64,000 nt of DNA from Cricetomys ansorgei (Eukaryota; Chordata; Mammalia; Rodentia; Nesomyidae), in NCBI GenBank assembly GCA_026225945.1, contig JAMJFZ010001074.1, forward strand, positions 743,001-807,000, given 5' to 3'. A model generated the notes under the pieces. It saw only the letters and a list, made by a program, of their open reading frames with translations, was not told the origin of the DNA and searched no databases. Below, piece by piece: positions 1 to 12,797 of the stretch (position 1 is its first letter; each line of letters begins with the position of its first letter). A program made the translations under genes and the position numbers.

Positions 1-1626
1 GGGCCATTTGGGCCAGTGGATCTCTCCACTCATTTCTAAGCTTGCTTAGACTCCTATTTTAAACTTCAGAATCTAACCTGACTTCAGACCATATCCATGG
101 GAGCACCTTGTATACCCAGTACTAACTACATGTACTATAAAGGTAGTAATTAGGTCAACACTTACCGGAGTATAAGGCTGAGTAACTTAGTTTTCTAATT
201 TGGTGGTATCTGTTTAAGAAAACAATAAAAGGAGATACAGAATACATACTTGGCTCTTTTCCCGAAGATAAATTGTTTCTTCAACATAAATTATTGTTTT
301 TGTTTTTATATTGTGAACTTTGCAACATTCCTCTTAATTACTTCAATGTGGAACTGTGGGAGAGTGGTAAATGCCTTAAGATTATACCTTCATCATTTAA
401 AATGTTCGCCCTACTCAGTATAAAAAATTTTCTTTTAGGCAAAATATACTTAACCTACATGTCAAAGAGTAAAAACAGTGTTGTACTATTTATTAGGGAA
501 ACTACCAAGTAATTCTCAAATAATACCCACCACTACTCCATTCTCATTCACTATAAGTCTACCAGCGAGCAACGCCTGGTACTTTATGTACGGCAGTCAC
601 ACATCCTTACCTTCCCACTTCCTATATCACTCAGTCTCATCCTTCCCCTCTGTTTTAAGGAGGCTACTTTAAGCCAAGTGCTATTTATTGCTTTTGTCAT
701 ATTTCACGGTAACAATCACATATAAAATTCTTTTATCAATAAAGTTTCTCAATTGTGGAGTCTGCAAATATAATCCCTGTAATGTGTTATTTCTGCTCAA
801 ACACATTAACTATATCCCCCAACAGTTAGGTAAATGATTCAGTCGGTACAGCATCATAGAGACTCAAATGTATTTAACATTTGCTATGGGAATACAGACA
901 GCAAGGTAGGTTTGGAGTTTTTGCCTATGCAGCTTCTACTGGAAGTAAAGCTCATTTGCCATACAGGGAAGCTGACTGCTAAGGTATTGGGGTGAATACA
1001 ACAGATAAAATACTCAGCAGCACATAACTTAAGTAGTGTTTTGCAAACTACACAACCAAAAGACTATGAAACCAGTAAAGCATTTATTTTAAAAAATGTG
1101 AATGTAAAACTCTCAAAACAATTCAGACTTGATAAGTGGGTATGTGTTGTTCATTTTGCTGGCTACAAAAAACTACGTATTGTGGTCAAAAGTTTAAAAC
1201 TCTAAATTTTTAAAATGCTTTAATATTCATGAATAGCTTGCAAAGCAGGTATACAATACAAAAACAAACATCGTAAGTGACTTAGAGTCACATAGCCAGC
1301 AACTGATATGGATAATTATTTTTTAATGTTAATGAAGAGAGAACTCAAGTTTATCTCATTAGAAATGAAAGAACTGCAAATTGAGTTACTTTTTCACCTG
1401 TCGAAACTGAGTTTTAAAAAATGACAAAATTCAATGTTAGAGTTTAAGGGGAACTGAACACTTTCAGAAGTAGTTGGTGGGTATAGAGTCTTTCTGGAGA
1501 ATATTTGACAATTCGTTTCAAAGCCTTTAGATTTCTGTATGTGCCCTTTGACAAAGCAATTCTATTCAAGTAATTTATCTTATGTAACTAATCACAGAGA
1601 TATGCAGAGACCTACCTACAGGGGTC
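1..1626. other. Unique AT-rich sequence, nothing assigned
   Basis: I see no recognisable exon, RNA gene or repeat family here. The open frames are short and have no family resemblance. From its position left of the minus-strand promoter it may be intronic, which is inference only. Confidence 0.5.
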
Positions 1627-2037
1627 TGTGGAGGCTAGTTTTATGTCAACTCAACACAGCTAGAGTCATTTGAGAGAAGGAAACCTCAACTGAGAAAATG
1701 TCTCCATCAGACAGGCCTGTGGGCAAGCCTGTGGTAGATTTTCTTGATTGATGATTTATGTGGGAAGGCCCAGCTTACCATAGGTGGTGCCCCTCCCACC
1801 CTGGGTGGGTGGTCCTGGGTGCTATAAGCAATCAAGCTAAACAAGCTTAATTGTTTAATCAAGCAATTAAGAACAAGCCTTTAGGCAGTATTTCCTCCAT
1901 AGCCTCTGCTTCATTTCCTCCAGGTTCCTGCCCTGACTTCCCTAGATGATGGACAACAAGCTCTAAAATAAAATAAACTTTCCTCCCCAAGTTGCTTTGG
2001 TCACGGTGTTTCACCACAGCAACGGAACCCTAAAACA
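1627..2037 (+). mobile_element. MaLR/MT-like solo LTR
   Basis: The segment begins TGTGGAGG and ends CCCTAAAACA. It contains an AATAAA cluster near its 3' end and the rodent LTR block reading 'tttcctccccaagttgctttggtcacggtg' in part. It is flanked by an imperfect 5-bp duplication (gggtc at 1622-1626, ggttc at 2038-2042), the size expected for ERVL/MaLR insertions. The exact subfamily name is uncertain. Confidence 0.7.
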
Positions 2038-2714
2038 GGTTCTATCACCACAATTTAATACAAAAGGGTATGAGTTAAAATTTCTATAGTTTAAGAATAA
2101 ATTAGAGCATATTCTAATGGAATAGTATCTAACTATGAAAAATGAAGTTGCAGAGTAGTCAATGACATAAAATGTTCACTGTAATAAATGGAAGTAGTTC
2201 ATAAATGAGTGGATACAGTATGTGTCTACATGACCAGAAAAAAAAGGAAGTGTATTTCTTCAGGCATGCCTGTCTCTTATTTCTCTCAGCCCAAAAATCA
2301 GGATGATCGCTGTAAAAACCAAGCTAGCATTAAAATATTCTAGAGAAAAAGGGTGGGGGTGGGGGAAGGGAACAAAATAAAATAAGCAAATATGGTAACA
2401 TGTAAATGGCTTATTGAAAGAAGAAGAGTTAGTAGTTACTTTTCTATGTCTGGGAAATTTCCTAATATATACCGGTTTTAAAATAAGAAAACCAAAGACT
2501 TGGGAAAATTCCTCCAAACTCTCCATTAGCTTTAACATCTCTTTCCTAAATGTAGCCTGGTGACTTTTTGTTCCTATCTCTCTCCTCTGGCTGCACAGCA
2601 GAAACCAGCCTCCCTTCAGCTCAGCACCAGTGAATGGTTTTCAAGTTTCCAAGGTGATTCTCATATGTTGTTAGGAGGAAGAATCCCCACCGCGTATGGC
2701 TCCAGCTTCCACTT
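2038..2714. other. Unassigned sequence
   Basis: Unique-looking sequence with a short G-rich tract near 2350. No gene or repeat recognised. Confidence 0.4.
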
Positions 2715-3112
2715 TGTCTTCGTTACAGTTCTATTGCTGTGAAGAGACATCATGACCAAGGAAACTTATAAAAGGAAGCATTTTCTTGGGGCTAGCTTAC
2801 AGTTTCAGAGGGTCAGTCCATGACCACCATGGTGGGAAGCATGGCAGAAGCCAAGTGGGCAGGCAAGGTGCTGGAGCAGTAGCTAAGAGCTTACATCTCA
2901 TTCACAAGCAGCAGGCAGAGAGACCCAAGATTGGACCTGGAATTATCTTATCTTTTGAAACATCAAAGCCTACCCCAAGTGACACATCTCCTCCAACAAG
3001 GCTACAGCTCCTAGGCCTTCCTAAATAATTCCAACAACTGGTAACCAAGCAGTCAAACTCAAACATGAGCCTACGGGGGCGGGGGAAGGGGTTCCTCATT
3101 CAAACTACCATG
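2715..3112 (-). mobile_element. MT-like LTR relic, antisense
   Basis: Read on the minus strand it ends in the common rodent LTR terminus around 'gtctcttcacagcaat', here diverged. It carries the block about vacant/associated 'ccaacaaggc' and 'gtgacacatctcc' seen in this LTR group. It is related to the copy at 40551-40892 on the plus strand. No convincing target-site duplication was found, so the boundaries are approximate. Confidence 0.65.
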
Positions 3113-3605
3113 CCCTTCAACCACATCTGCCCCTTGCCCTCTTCTTGGTGTTCAGACATGCCAACCCTCTCCTTCCACATTCACACCACCACCACTACCA
3201 CCACCACACACCTGAGTACTTTGCTGAAAGCGCCCTTTCCCTCAGATCCTCCCAGCATCTTCTTTTGTCTCCTCCAGGTCTTTACTAAGATGTCGCCCCC
3301 TCAGTGAAGGTGTACATAATATCTATATTTTAAAATTGTAGCTTCTTCCTCTCTCTCAAGAAAAAGGATTTTGTTTTAATTACTGTGCCCCCAGCAACTT
3401 AAATACCTGATATATCGGGCATATGGAAAATATTTAATAACTGAATAAATATTATCTACCAAAATGCTTAAGAATTCTCAGTTGTCAGATTACAGTAATC
3501 TGACTCATCTTAATTTCTTTTAATGTAAGAAAAAATTCAACAAACAATTTCAATCCAATTCATCTGTGTTTAAAAACACAACTAGGGATGTTGTCTCAGT
3601 GATCA
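3113..3605. other. Unassigned; possible L2 tail
   Basis: A short (CCA)n stretch lies near 3184-3212. At about 3380-3450 there is a weak resemblance to an L2 3' end (wording like 'gcacccagca...aaatatttaataactgaataaat'). Nothing firm. Confidence 0.3.
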
Positions 3606-3620
3606 TATACATACACTTAC

Positions 3621-3651
<31 letters not shown>

Positions 3652-3687
3652 TATATATATACACATACACACATCAGCACACACATG

Positions 3688-3724
<37 letters not shown>
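3606..3724. repeat. Compound (TA)n/(CA)n microsatellite
   Basis: Alternating blocks of AT and AC dinucleotides, ending in about 17 CA units. Likely length-polymorphic. Confidence 0.95.
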
Positions 3725-3725
<1 letters not shown>

Positions 3726-5091
3726 AGTATGTCTGACCTAAGAGATTTTAGACTTGATAGAACATAAAATGCCTTAATTTTTAAAATTAGTCCCAATTAA
3801 AATTACCGCAGCTCTAGGGATATTAGACTCATCAAGAAAATAAAGATTTGGACACTCTTACCTATAAAATGCTTCTTTCTTTCAAAAGAAACCAGCCACA
3901 AATTTCCACTGATTTAAGCCTTTCCCATCAACTCTGTCAGCTCAGAATTATGCTTATGGTGTATAAAAAACCTACCCAACAAATCTACAGCTGCTTATGT
4001 GGCTTTAACTATAAACCTAAAAGCTTACCCTAAGGGGTTCCACAACATGTGAGAAAACCAATCACATAAGAGGAAAGAAAGCAAGTCACAATCATCTAAA
4101 ACCAGAGGTCTCTGAACTAGTGCTCAAGCTAACACAACATAGAAGATGAATATTTAACTAAGTGCAGACACTTGCTTAACCAATTTATTCACAGAATTAT
4201 CAATTCTACTAAAGCTTCTGTGTCTGGCAGATATTCTAGAACATTTAAACAAACATTATCCAAACTCCAATTGAAGTTATCTCTCCCAACCATTTAAAAG
4301 TTATTTTAAGATCCATAAAGCCATACTCTAGAGACTAAATAGAGTGATAATATCTATGTTTAAATTTTACCTCGTCACAGAAGTATTCAAACAAGAACTC
4401 TTAAGTCTCAATCCAATGTTCTTTTGGAACACTCGAGAAAAGTAATTAAATGAAGACGGAGTAATTAAACAACAAAGGAACTATGAACAATAGAATGAAC
4501 ATATTATGTTACAACAACCACACATCATAGCGATTTTAAAGACATTTCCACCATAAAGGGTATAGAATATCATGAAGAATGCAAAGTTTACATAACTTAT
4601 AAGCCACAATGAAACACTTCTTTAAAAAATGACACCTTGATATCCTAAAGGCATTCGCTTTTCCCTGCTACTAAAGTTGCCCCTCTTATATCCACAGGAG
4701 ACTCACTCCAGGACCCTCAATGGTAAAAACCCAGTCCTATGTATAAAGTGGTGTAGTATTTACACTCAACTCCCAACACATTTCTCCCAAACATTTTACC
4801 TCTAGATTGCTTATAATACAGAATATAAATGCAACATAATATAAATGTCAGATAGTTAATCTGAATTATTTAGGGAATGACAAGAAGAAACCCATACAAG
4901 TTCAGTATAGACTTTCTTTGTTCAAATGTTTTTAATCCATACTTGATTGAATTGTCAGGTGCAGAATTATGAAAAGTATCTATTTAATGGCATGTAAACT
5001 ATTCAAATTTTTCAAAAACCTAAGCTCTTTACCCTATAAAACAAAAATAGTTATATTAAGAGGCATTCACTAAATTAAGATTTTTAGTTCT
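3725..5091. other. Unique AT-rich sequence
   Basis: About 1.4 kb in which I recognise no exon, RNA gene or interspersed repeat. Confidence 0.45.
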
Positions 5092-5212
5092 CAGGTGAGC
5101 CTGAGAGCACAGGTTTAAAGCCCAGTGCTCAAAAGGCTGAGGTAGTCTCTGGCATATTCAAGGCTAGCCTGAGGTTATATACAATATCCTATACTTAGTA
5201 AAGGAAAAAAAA
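5092..5212 (+). mobile_element. Diverged B1-type SINE
   Basis: Contains the B1 landmarks 'cccagtgctcaaaaggctgag', in part, and 'aaggctagcctgag', followed by an A-rich tail. It is strongly diverged, so this is an old insertion. Confidence 0.6.
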
Positions 5213-5569
5213 GTCCAGAAAGGAGCTTGTGGGGGGGGGGTTTGCAACTAAACAGAGAAATAGTAGAATACAGTGATAGGAAGCAAAGTGAGGAATACTA
5301 AGTTAGAAAGGTTTAAACAGGGATGGGCTTGGGGAAAGGAAAGGGGGTTAACCTTACTAAAGATATATTTAAAAGCCACATGGAAACCTAATATTGTGTG
5401 AGCTAGTGAAGAAAAAAAAAAGTATGATTATGGGTTTAAGTATCCTGCACAGATGGATAATGCTGCTTCCAGAAGCCATAGACTATTAAATGAAAATCCC
5501 AGTGCCAAGCATAGAATACCTCCCCCTGAGTGGTTGGCCAAGGTCACACTGACCCCCAAAACCGGTTAT

Positions 5570-6285
5570 TGTACTGTATGACATCGCTCCTGATTGCCAA
5601 TCAGAACTGAATGCTGCAACCCTATTGCTGAAGATATCACACCTTTTGGTGGCAAGTCACAGAGAAATGAAGCTTCCTTCCTGCTGGCTAGCTTCATCAT
5701 CCAGGAAGGTGCAATAAAGGCTGCTGGAGAATAAGTCTTCAATGGAAATAGAAGCATCTCTGACCAAGGCTGAGAGCAGCACTGATTGTGAGTATAAACA
5801 TGAATATTTAGAAGATAGTTAGATATCACATCTGCTTAGCAGATCAGAACAGTAGGTTTTATCTTAAGGCCTATGACCGGCTAGCCATGGACTTCTGACC
5901 ATGCCTGCAGAGCCAGGCACCAATTCCTTTGGTGGAGCAGGCCTCAGATTCAACCAGAAAGCAGTTGGTTACCCCCACAACAGTCATGCCACTATTGCAG
6001 CAGTGGAGACATCCTTCCCGAAAGGTCAGTGTTATACCACACAGCTTCTTTTTCCAGGGAGGAGGAGTTAATAAAGAAACAGCAACTGGTCAAAGTTCCA
6101 AGAATGAGTGACAGTTGAGTGCTCGCCCCTCCAAGGCTCAGGGAACATTGCAGAAGAGGGAGTGGAAAGAATGTGAAGAGCCCATGGATGGATGGGCTAG
6201 AAAATGCTATAAAATGTCTTTTGGGCATGACATAGCCATTGCATTCATGAAATCACAGCAGCTACCTGTGAATACTTGCATAACA
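5570..6285 (+). mobile_element. L1 (Lx-type) 3' UTR fragment
   Basis: Matches remembered wording of rodent Lx L1 3' ends: 'gcagttggttaccccca', 'catgccactattgcagcag', and near the right end 'catgacatagccattgcattcatgaa' in part, followed by 'cacagcagctacctg'. Only non-coding 3' sequence is present. Another piece of the same type is at 17340-17698. The left boundary is soft. Confidence 0.75.
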
Positions 6286-6332
6286 CTGGCCCTATAAGCT
6301 TTCTATCATGGATGTAGTCACTAGTAAGCTGC

Positions 6333-6432
6333 CATGTTCCAGGGTTACTGAAGATGACCTTGAACTCCCCTCTACCCTGCATCTAACCTTCCAAGTGCTA
6401 GAACTACAAGTGTGTGGCACTACCCCAGACAA
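6333..6432 (-). mobile_element. Old B1-type SINE, antisense
   Basis: Reverse-complement B1 features are present ('gaccttgaactcc', 'aagtgctagaactacaagtg'). Diverged and truncated. Confidence 0.55.
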
Positions 6433-6844
6433 CACTCTACTTTCAACTCCATTTTGTAGCATTGGCTTGAAAAAAAAATAGTAAAAAAATTTCTGTAGAA
6501 ATTAATTCTGTGTAATAAAGGTCAAAGGCCCAATATAATAAAAACTGAATGGCTTAAATATAAGATATTGAATCAAAAAGGTGAATAGTTACAGGAAAAT
6601 CTTGACAGTTTTTACCCTTTTGTAGTTGAAATTAAGAGGCATCTTAATACTATTCATCTTATAAATCAAGATGCATACAAGGAACTACTCAGTAACTTCA
6701 ATCATTTGTGCAGAGATCAGATAATACAAAATAAGACGTTTAGATATGCTGTTCTGAAACCTGAAGACAGAAGCCTACATTCACAAGATGCAGCAAATTC
6801 TTTGGTCACAATTAACAATTTCCAGAGTTTGCTATTGATCACAC

Positions 6845-7018
6845 GTGGTTCTGAACACTATTTGCATTAATCCTTTCGACCTTTGTGAAGAGTTACTATT
6901 ATCCGCATTTTGAGGATGAAGTAGGTACCTGTGGATGAAGAGGGTATGTAATTAGCTGGGCACAGTGTATCACCAACATTCACATGCAGTCTGGGTCTAG
7001 AGTCCTGTGCTGAGTCAC
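6845..7018 (-). mobile_element. MIR element, antisense
   Basis: Antisense MIR order is visible: 'tgcattaatcctt', 'attactattatccgcatttt', then 'cagtctgggtctagagtcc'. This is an ancient mammalian SINE and a pre-rodent fossil. Confidence 0.75.
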
Positions 7019-7907
7019 TGGATTGGAGAACTATTGGAGAATTATTACAGAAACCTGAGTTCATTGCTGTCACCAAACCCATGCCTTGCTCATGGGGCAG
7101 GCGGGTGGCAGGTAGTCTATAAATGCTGGGGAAAATAAATTCTTGGTGTTCTTGCCAGGAAGAAATAAAATCAAGGTGGGAAAAATAGTGATGAGAAAGT
7201 GGATCAGAACAGTAAAGCTGTTTTTTTTTAATCAAAAATATGCATTTTCCTCCTATCATGTTATACTTTACAGGTACAATGATGAAATCCAGCCAGTGGC
7301 CGAAGCAGATATGGGGAATTTTGGACTAAGTACTCAACTCTGCATTTCAAAGATGAACATATATAAATCTCAAAAGGAACACACTATTGTTTTTATTTAC
7401 AGAAGTAAAATCACTCTTTCAAAATTCAAATGAGAGCTTCCTTGCAGAAAGGATGGTCAATGGTATAACTAAAAGTTAAGTCTTTTGGTTCTTCCAAATC
7501 ATACTACTAATCCAATTAAGTACTACAGAAAAAACTGTCACGTGATCTTCTCTATATATTTCACTCAAATCTTAAAGCTGAATGAGGCACATACTCCCAT
7601 TTAGTAACTGAAGAGAATGATGCTGAATTAAGATAACATAAATAAGTTAAGGTTGAGGCAAGAATTCAAAACCTTACTGAGTCAAGTCTTGAAGTACAGA
7701 TTAAACAAATTATTGTAGTTTTGTAATTACCAACTCCGATATACAATCTCTGTTGAGTACACGTGTAATTCTAGTACCTAATGTTCACCATCTGTTTTGT
7801 CAAGAGCTGAGGGGAATACACAAAGAGGAAACATACCAGACCGTGTTATGTTTCATCTTGGGAGGATATTTGTTATCGTGTCTTTCCTTTTCTCTTTGCC
7901 TTCAGTT
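7019..7907. other. Mostly unassigned; weak MIR-like patch
   Basis: At 7580-7690 there is weak antisense MIR resemblance (a 'tttagtaactgaagagaatg' then 'aagttaagg' order). The remainder has no recognised content. Confidence 0.3.
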
Positions 7908-8024
7908 TTGTTTTAGATAGGGTCTCTGTATGTAGCCTACGTTGGCCTCAAACACATAACCTTCCTGCCTCTGCCCGTTTGGTGCTGGGTATGGTAAATA
8001 CCACCATACTAAGCCGAGCACATT
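7908..8024 (-). mobile_element. B1/PB1-type SINE, antisense
   Basis: Reverse-complement B1 wording is present ('agatagggtctctgtatgtagcc', in part, 'ggcctcaaac', 'cctgcctctgcc', 'gtgctgggtatgg'). Confidence 0.7.
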
Positions 8025-8357
8025 TTTTTTTAATACAGAGATAATTACAGTATGAATGTAAAGTGATAAATTCACTGGCGAGGCAATATGACATGCTATG
8101 AGGGGCCAGAAAGGGTAAAGCATATACTTGTAAAACAAGCCACTTTTAAAATAGCATTAGTATTATGTGACAGACATTTAATTATCTAGAGGAAAAAACA
8201 CAGGGTGAGCAAGAGGCACCTCCAGCTGACACTGGGGTTTTAAGACCCCGTCAGCCTCAATTAAAGCCACACAAGCACTGCTCTAAAAGAGGATTCCGTT
8301 TTGAGAGTAAAGGGGAAAAAGCAACAACAAAGCAGAAAAATAATTCGCTCTGGGGAG

Positions 8358-8476
8358 AGGTACAAATGCGTGTGAACAGCACATGTGTGGGGGTCAGAGG
8401 ACAACTCCTTTCTTTTGTCATGTGGGCCCCAGGGACTGAACTTAGGGCATCAAGCTTAGGGCACCTGGTATAGACC
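8358..8476 (-). mobile_element. B4-type SINE fragment, antisense
   Basis: Contains the antisense motif series 'gggtcagaggacaactcc', 'catgtgggccccagggactgaac' in part, and 'catcaagctt', typical of the tRNA/ID-like head of this SINE group. Confidence 0.65.
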
Positions 8477-8529
8477 ACCTAATTTTTACATGAATATTTG
8501 ACGGGAAGAGAGTGTGTATTCTGTAAATT

Positions 8530-8650
8530 TTGGTAGGCAAAATGGCTCAGTAGGTAAAAAGCTGTTGCCACACAAGCCTGACAAACTGAGTTCAATTCCC
8601 AGAAACCATTGTGAAAGGACCTTCACGTGAGTGTTCTACTCACACACAAA
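8530..8650 (+). mobile_element. B4/RSINE-type SINE fragment
   Basis: Sense head 'atggctcagtaggtaaaaagc' in part, then 'gacaaactgagttcaattcccag' in part. Only the tRNA-like half is clear. Confidence 0.6.
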
Positions 8651-8750
8651 GTAACTAAAAAATTAATTTAAAAATTCCATTAAATTTTTTTTTGGTCTTC
8701 AGCACACCAATAGTTAATAAAACACTTTTCCTTCTTTAAGAAAAGGGGGG

Positions 8751-8955
8751 GGGGCTGGAAAGATGGCTCAGCAGTTAACAGCACTGGCTGCTCTTCCAGA
8801 GGACCCGGGTTCAATTCCAAGCACCCACACTGCAGCTCACGAGCATCTATAACTCAGTCCCAGGGATACAATGCCCTCTCCTGACTTCCATGGGCTCTAT
8901 GCACACGGCACAGATACATATGCAGGCAAAACCCCCACATAAATATTCTTAATTA
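8751..8955 (+). mobile_element. B2/B3 SINE
   Basis: Near full length: 'ggggctggaaagatggctca' head with tRNA-type A/B box positions, 'gagcatctataactc', 'gcaggcaaaaccccca' and an AT-rich 3' end. A Pol III-type retroposon, not a tRNA gene. Confidence 0.92.
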
Positions 8956-8965
8956 ATTATTATTG

Positions 8966-9105
8966 TGTGTGCATGTGTCTGCACATAGGTCATAATACAG
9001 TATGGAGGTCAGAGGACAACTCTGTGAACTGCTCCCCTCCTTCCACCTTTACAGGGGTTCAGGGTATCAGACTCAGGCTGCCAGGCTCCACAAAAATCCT
9101 TTTAG
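8966..9105 (-). mobile_element. B4-type SINE fragment, antisense
   Basis: A TG-rich lead is followed by 'ggaggtcagaggacaact' and 'ctccttccacctttacaggg', the antisense order also seen at 8358-8476. Confidence 0.65.
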
Positions 9106-9254
9106 ACTGCTTTCAGAAGTCACTAAAACTTACGGCCACTTTCGTCAGTTGGGCCCTTTAAGCTACCTACTGGCCATGATTAGCAGTCTCTCCCAGTCTT
9201 CCCTCTCTTCCCAAGGCTCCTAATAGCTATATTCTCTATGCTCAGCAGAGAGCA

Positions 9255-9395
9255 TGTGTCATTTATCATTCACTAGGATATAACCTTCATAAAAGCAAGG
9301 CTTTGTTTATGGATCTCCTACATTTAGAACAGTGCCTGACACATTAATATATGGTCGATGAACCAGTAAACAAACTGAGGAAATGGAGTCTAAAG
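9255..9395 (+). mobile_element. L2 LINE 3'-end relic
   Basis: Follows L2 3' end order: 'actaggatataaccttcat', then 'aagcaaggctttgtt', 'tagaacagtgcctgacac' and a closing TGAA-rich stretch. Ancient. Confidence 0.65.
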
Positions 9396-11488
9396 AACTA
9401 AAGAACTCCCTAAGGGTTTCCCGTCCTTACAGCCACAGCCTCTCTTTTGCTCCTGCCTCAGTGAACCACCTCACCTATGTGCCCATCACACCCTGCCCCC
9501 TCTTCCTTCAACAACTGCCCTTTCGCTATTTTAAAAATACTCTCCACTACTGAGTCCTGTCTCAAAGAATGTCCATGTGCTTGTGAACAAAACTCAACTT
9601 CCCGAATCCTGGAGAATCTTGAAGCTACACGATTCCATAGATATTCGTGAGCACACACACATCTGTCTGTCTGTCCGTCTGAGAGGGAACATGTGTGTGG
9701 TGTGTGTTCTGTTCTTTCCTGTTCTGTTATACTCCCCTGACGGGTCTCTCTCACTGAACCTGGAGCCAGCTGGTTACCAGCAAGCCCAGGGACCCTCTTA
9801 CTTCCTCTAAGGTATTGTGGGCTTCGTCCATGGTGCTGAGGATTTGAAATTGGGTTCTGATCAGTCCCCTCTTCCTTGCCTCAAGAAACTTTTCCTTACA
9901 TAGATGTCTACACTTCTAATACTGCACCCCTACTCTGTAGCGGTTTGGTTTCCTATGGAGGCTGCACAAAGTTTTCACGGTCAAGTCTTTAAAGAGCTAT
10001 CACACTAAACTCACTGATAGTCCTCACCTCGGCTGGTCATTCTGCTCACCTGGCGCTAGGTACTCCTTTCTTCGGGCCCATTTTTGTAAGACATGTTCTC
10101 TCACCTGACATTCTCCCGGCTCCTCTGCCTGCTCCTAAAATGATGGTTCCCAGAGAAGCCTGCTCCTGTCTATAAATACTCCAATGAGCTCATCTACAGT
10201 CACAGCACCAACCGATACTTATATATCCTAATGATTCCCAAAACATTATCCCTAGCCAAGTTCTGCTTCTACTAAATGTCAGACTGGAGCACCCAATTAT
10301 AAGGTATTCCCAACGCAGATGGCTATAAATCCATCGACTTTCAGTCAGTCATCACCTCTTCCGATGTGAACCTGACTCTCTCCTCCTTGTTCTCTATCTC
10401 ATTCATGGCTAAGCAAGTCAACTGCTTTACTCTCCTACCCTCCAAATCTATCTAGTTTACTGTCAACTCTAATAGACATCACTACTCAAATCTCTCGAAT
10501 CCATGCCCTGGGGTAGTGTTTTAATTCAAACAATTATTCCTGACTAAACTGCTGCAACTAACCTACTTTGGAATTTAATGTGTCTTTCGATCCCAGTTAT
10601 TTCTCTCACACACACTCTCCCTCAAATGTAAAACTCTCCCACGCTACAGTCTGAATTGTTAATCTAAAACTGCAAAGATGGTAATAACTACCAGTTGGAG
10701 ATTGCTCTACTGGTCACCATTACTTAAAGCAATAGCTTTAGTTTTCCTCTTCTTTCATGGCTTATTATATATAAATATGCCTATTATATAAGTTATGTGC
10801 CTATTATACAAAATGTACTTATATAAATACACACACACACACACATATATAGGACACGTATTTCTAAATATATATGCATGAAGAAAGATGCTTCAGACCC
10901 TTCATGGACACAAGCACATAGAAATACATTAAAACTGAGGGGAACGCCCAGCCCTCTAACGTGCCAGCCATGGGCTGGCCCCAGGTAGCTTTCTACACAT
11001 CTCCCATCACATCCTTACCTTTCCAGCTAGCATACATTTACTCGGAACTACCCACACAGTCTCCCACAGGAAATGTCCTAACTACCTGCCTCACATCTTC
11101 CTCCAATTCCTGTTTTTCAAGCTGCAAATCAAACTTAGCTGGCCATGTGAAACACCTGACCTTCCTTCCCTCTCTGCCTGCTCAGACTCAGTGTACATCT
11201 CTGTTATGGCATTCGAGTCATTCTAATAATTCCTTGTTTACAAGTCTACCTACTCCTCTTTGTATTGTCAGTGCCTAGCATGACTCATGACACAGATTAA
11301 GTATTTTGTTCTTTTTTCACAAGTGCTCAAGAGGCACAGTGTTAAAGGACAACCTGCGCTTCGGTTTGCCCAACGCAGCAGGGAGAACAAGCACTTTTAT
11401 GCTGAGATTTGTTTTTCTTTTGTTTTGGTTTTAGATAGTCAAGCATGGTGGTGCATGTTCTCTCCCTCTCCCCCACCCCCTCTCTCTC
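9396..11488. other. Pyrimidine-rich unassigned stretch, possibly L2-derived
   Basis: From about 10340 to 11290 the plus strand is rich in short C/T runs, with a 3' stretch ('cagtgcctagcatgactcatga', in part) resembling an L2 tail. A short (CA)n lies at 10829-10845. No exon was identified. The L2 assignment is tentative. Confidence 0.35.
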
Positions 11489-11697
11489 AATTATTTTTAT
11501 TTTATGTGTCTGAGTGTTTTGTCTTCAAGTATGTCACATTGTGTCTGGTACCAAGGAGGGCCAGAAGAGGGCATTGATCCCCCTGAAACTGGGAGCTGTG
11601 GCCAGTTGAGAGCCACTTTGTAGGGGCTGGGACTCAAACCCAGGTCCTCTGAAAGATCAACGAGTACTCTTAACCACCAAGCTATCACTTCAGTCCC
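11489..11697 (-). mobile_element. B3 SINE, antisense
   Basis: Reads on the minus strand from a diverged 'actgaagtgatagcttgg' head to 'cacataaaataaaaat'. Antisense landmarks are 'gggactcaaacccaggtcct' and 'agagggcattgatcccc'. Confidence 0.85.
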
Positions 11698-11732
11698 TCA
11701 ATTTTAAAGAGAAAATGGGGTAAGAAAATATT

Positions 11733-11830
11733 ACTAGCCAGGCATGGTAGCATACATCTAAAATCCCATTCAGAAGGCTGAGGCAGGACAGTTTAAAGCA
11801 TAGGTGATATGAAACCATATTATAGACAAG
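11733..11830 (+). mobile_element. Partial B1 SINE
   Basis: Begins 'ctagccaggcatggtagcat' and continues through 'aaatcccattcagaaggctg' before losing similarity. It directly abuts a second B1. Confidence 0.7.
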
Positions 11831-11985
11831 ATAGCCAGGCGATGGTGGCTCATGCCTATAAACCAAGCACTTGGGAGGCAGAGGCAGGCAGGTCTCTTGT
11901 GAGTTTGAAGTCAGCCTGGTCTACAGAGTGAGTTCCCAGACAGTCAGAGTTACAATAGAGAAACTCTAAAAAAAAAAAAAAAAAA
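11831..11985 (+). mobile_element. B1 SINE with poly(A) tail
   Basis: Full-length order is present: 'agccaggcgatggtggctca', 'cttgggaggcagaggcaggc', 'cagcctggtctacagagtg', 'cagagttacaatagagaaac', then about 18 A. It belongs to the group with the gttacaa-type 3' motif, also present at 44501, 54742 and 57951. Confidence 0.93.
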
Positions 11986-12797
11986 CAAAAGATACAATAT
12001 CCAGAAAATGAGATAAATTATAAGGGAAGATCTGGGATGTATAAAGAGTAACCACTCCATATAAAAGCAGGAGTACAGAAGGAAACTCTTAAAGGTTAAA
12101 GACTTGGAAAAAAGAACCATGGGTTCGTGGTATGATATGCCAATTTTAAGATGGCCATCCAAGATGGACTCGTTTTACATAATCCTCAGAGAGTGGGTGA
12201 ACACACAAATGATAGATCACAATTCTGCTGACTCCGAATTATTAATCAAAAGGATTATTATTCTAATTGGTCTAAATCTAAGTGGTCTGGATCTATGCAG
12301 TTGAGTTCTGAAAATGGCTAAGGAGGCTCCTTGGCTGGCCTGGAAGACTCACGGGAAACAACAGATATTGATGCAGCTGACAACCACAAGAATACAAGAA
12401 AAGAATACAAGAAAACCCTAGTTTCCACCTGGGCTCCCTTACGAGGAAGCTTCAGCTAACTGTCAATGCCTAGACTCTTGGCCAACAGAAACTTCTAGAT
12501 AATAAATAGGTGTTGTTTAAGCCAGTAAAATCTTGTTAGTTTGTCTAATATTTATGACACACAACTCAAAACTAAACAAAATTAGTAATTTAGAATGAAA
12601 TCATATTTTCTCCTAAAGCAGAAAACTTTAGGAGTCAAAGCCATCTCAGGTAGTCTTAAAAACGATACATTTAGAAACGTCAGAAAGCAGTAGAGACCCT
12701 GAATGGGAAATATGGCTAAAAACAATCAGGTTCAAAGAGATCAGTTCAGACTGATCTAGCTTTTAAAGAATAAATAGGTCTGCAGCTAAATCAGGTA
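11986..12797. other. Unassigned sequence left of LTR element
   Basis: No exon or repeat recognised. This is the left flank of the LTR retrotransposon starting at 12798. Confidence 0.4.

Noticed and set aside
3606..3724. Periodic repeat as a possible CRISPR-like array
   Set aside because: It is a simple dinucleotide microsatellite without spacers, in a mammalian genome.
8751..8955. tRNA-like A/B boxes in this and other B2/B3, B4-type and ID copies
   Set aside because: These are SINE promoters derived from tRNA genes, lacking a complete tRNA fold; not tRNA genes.
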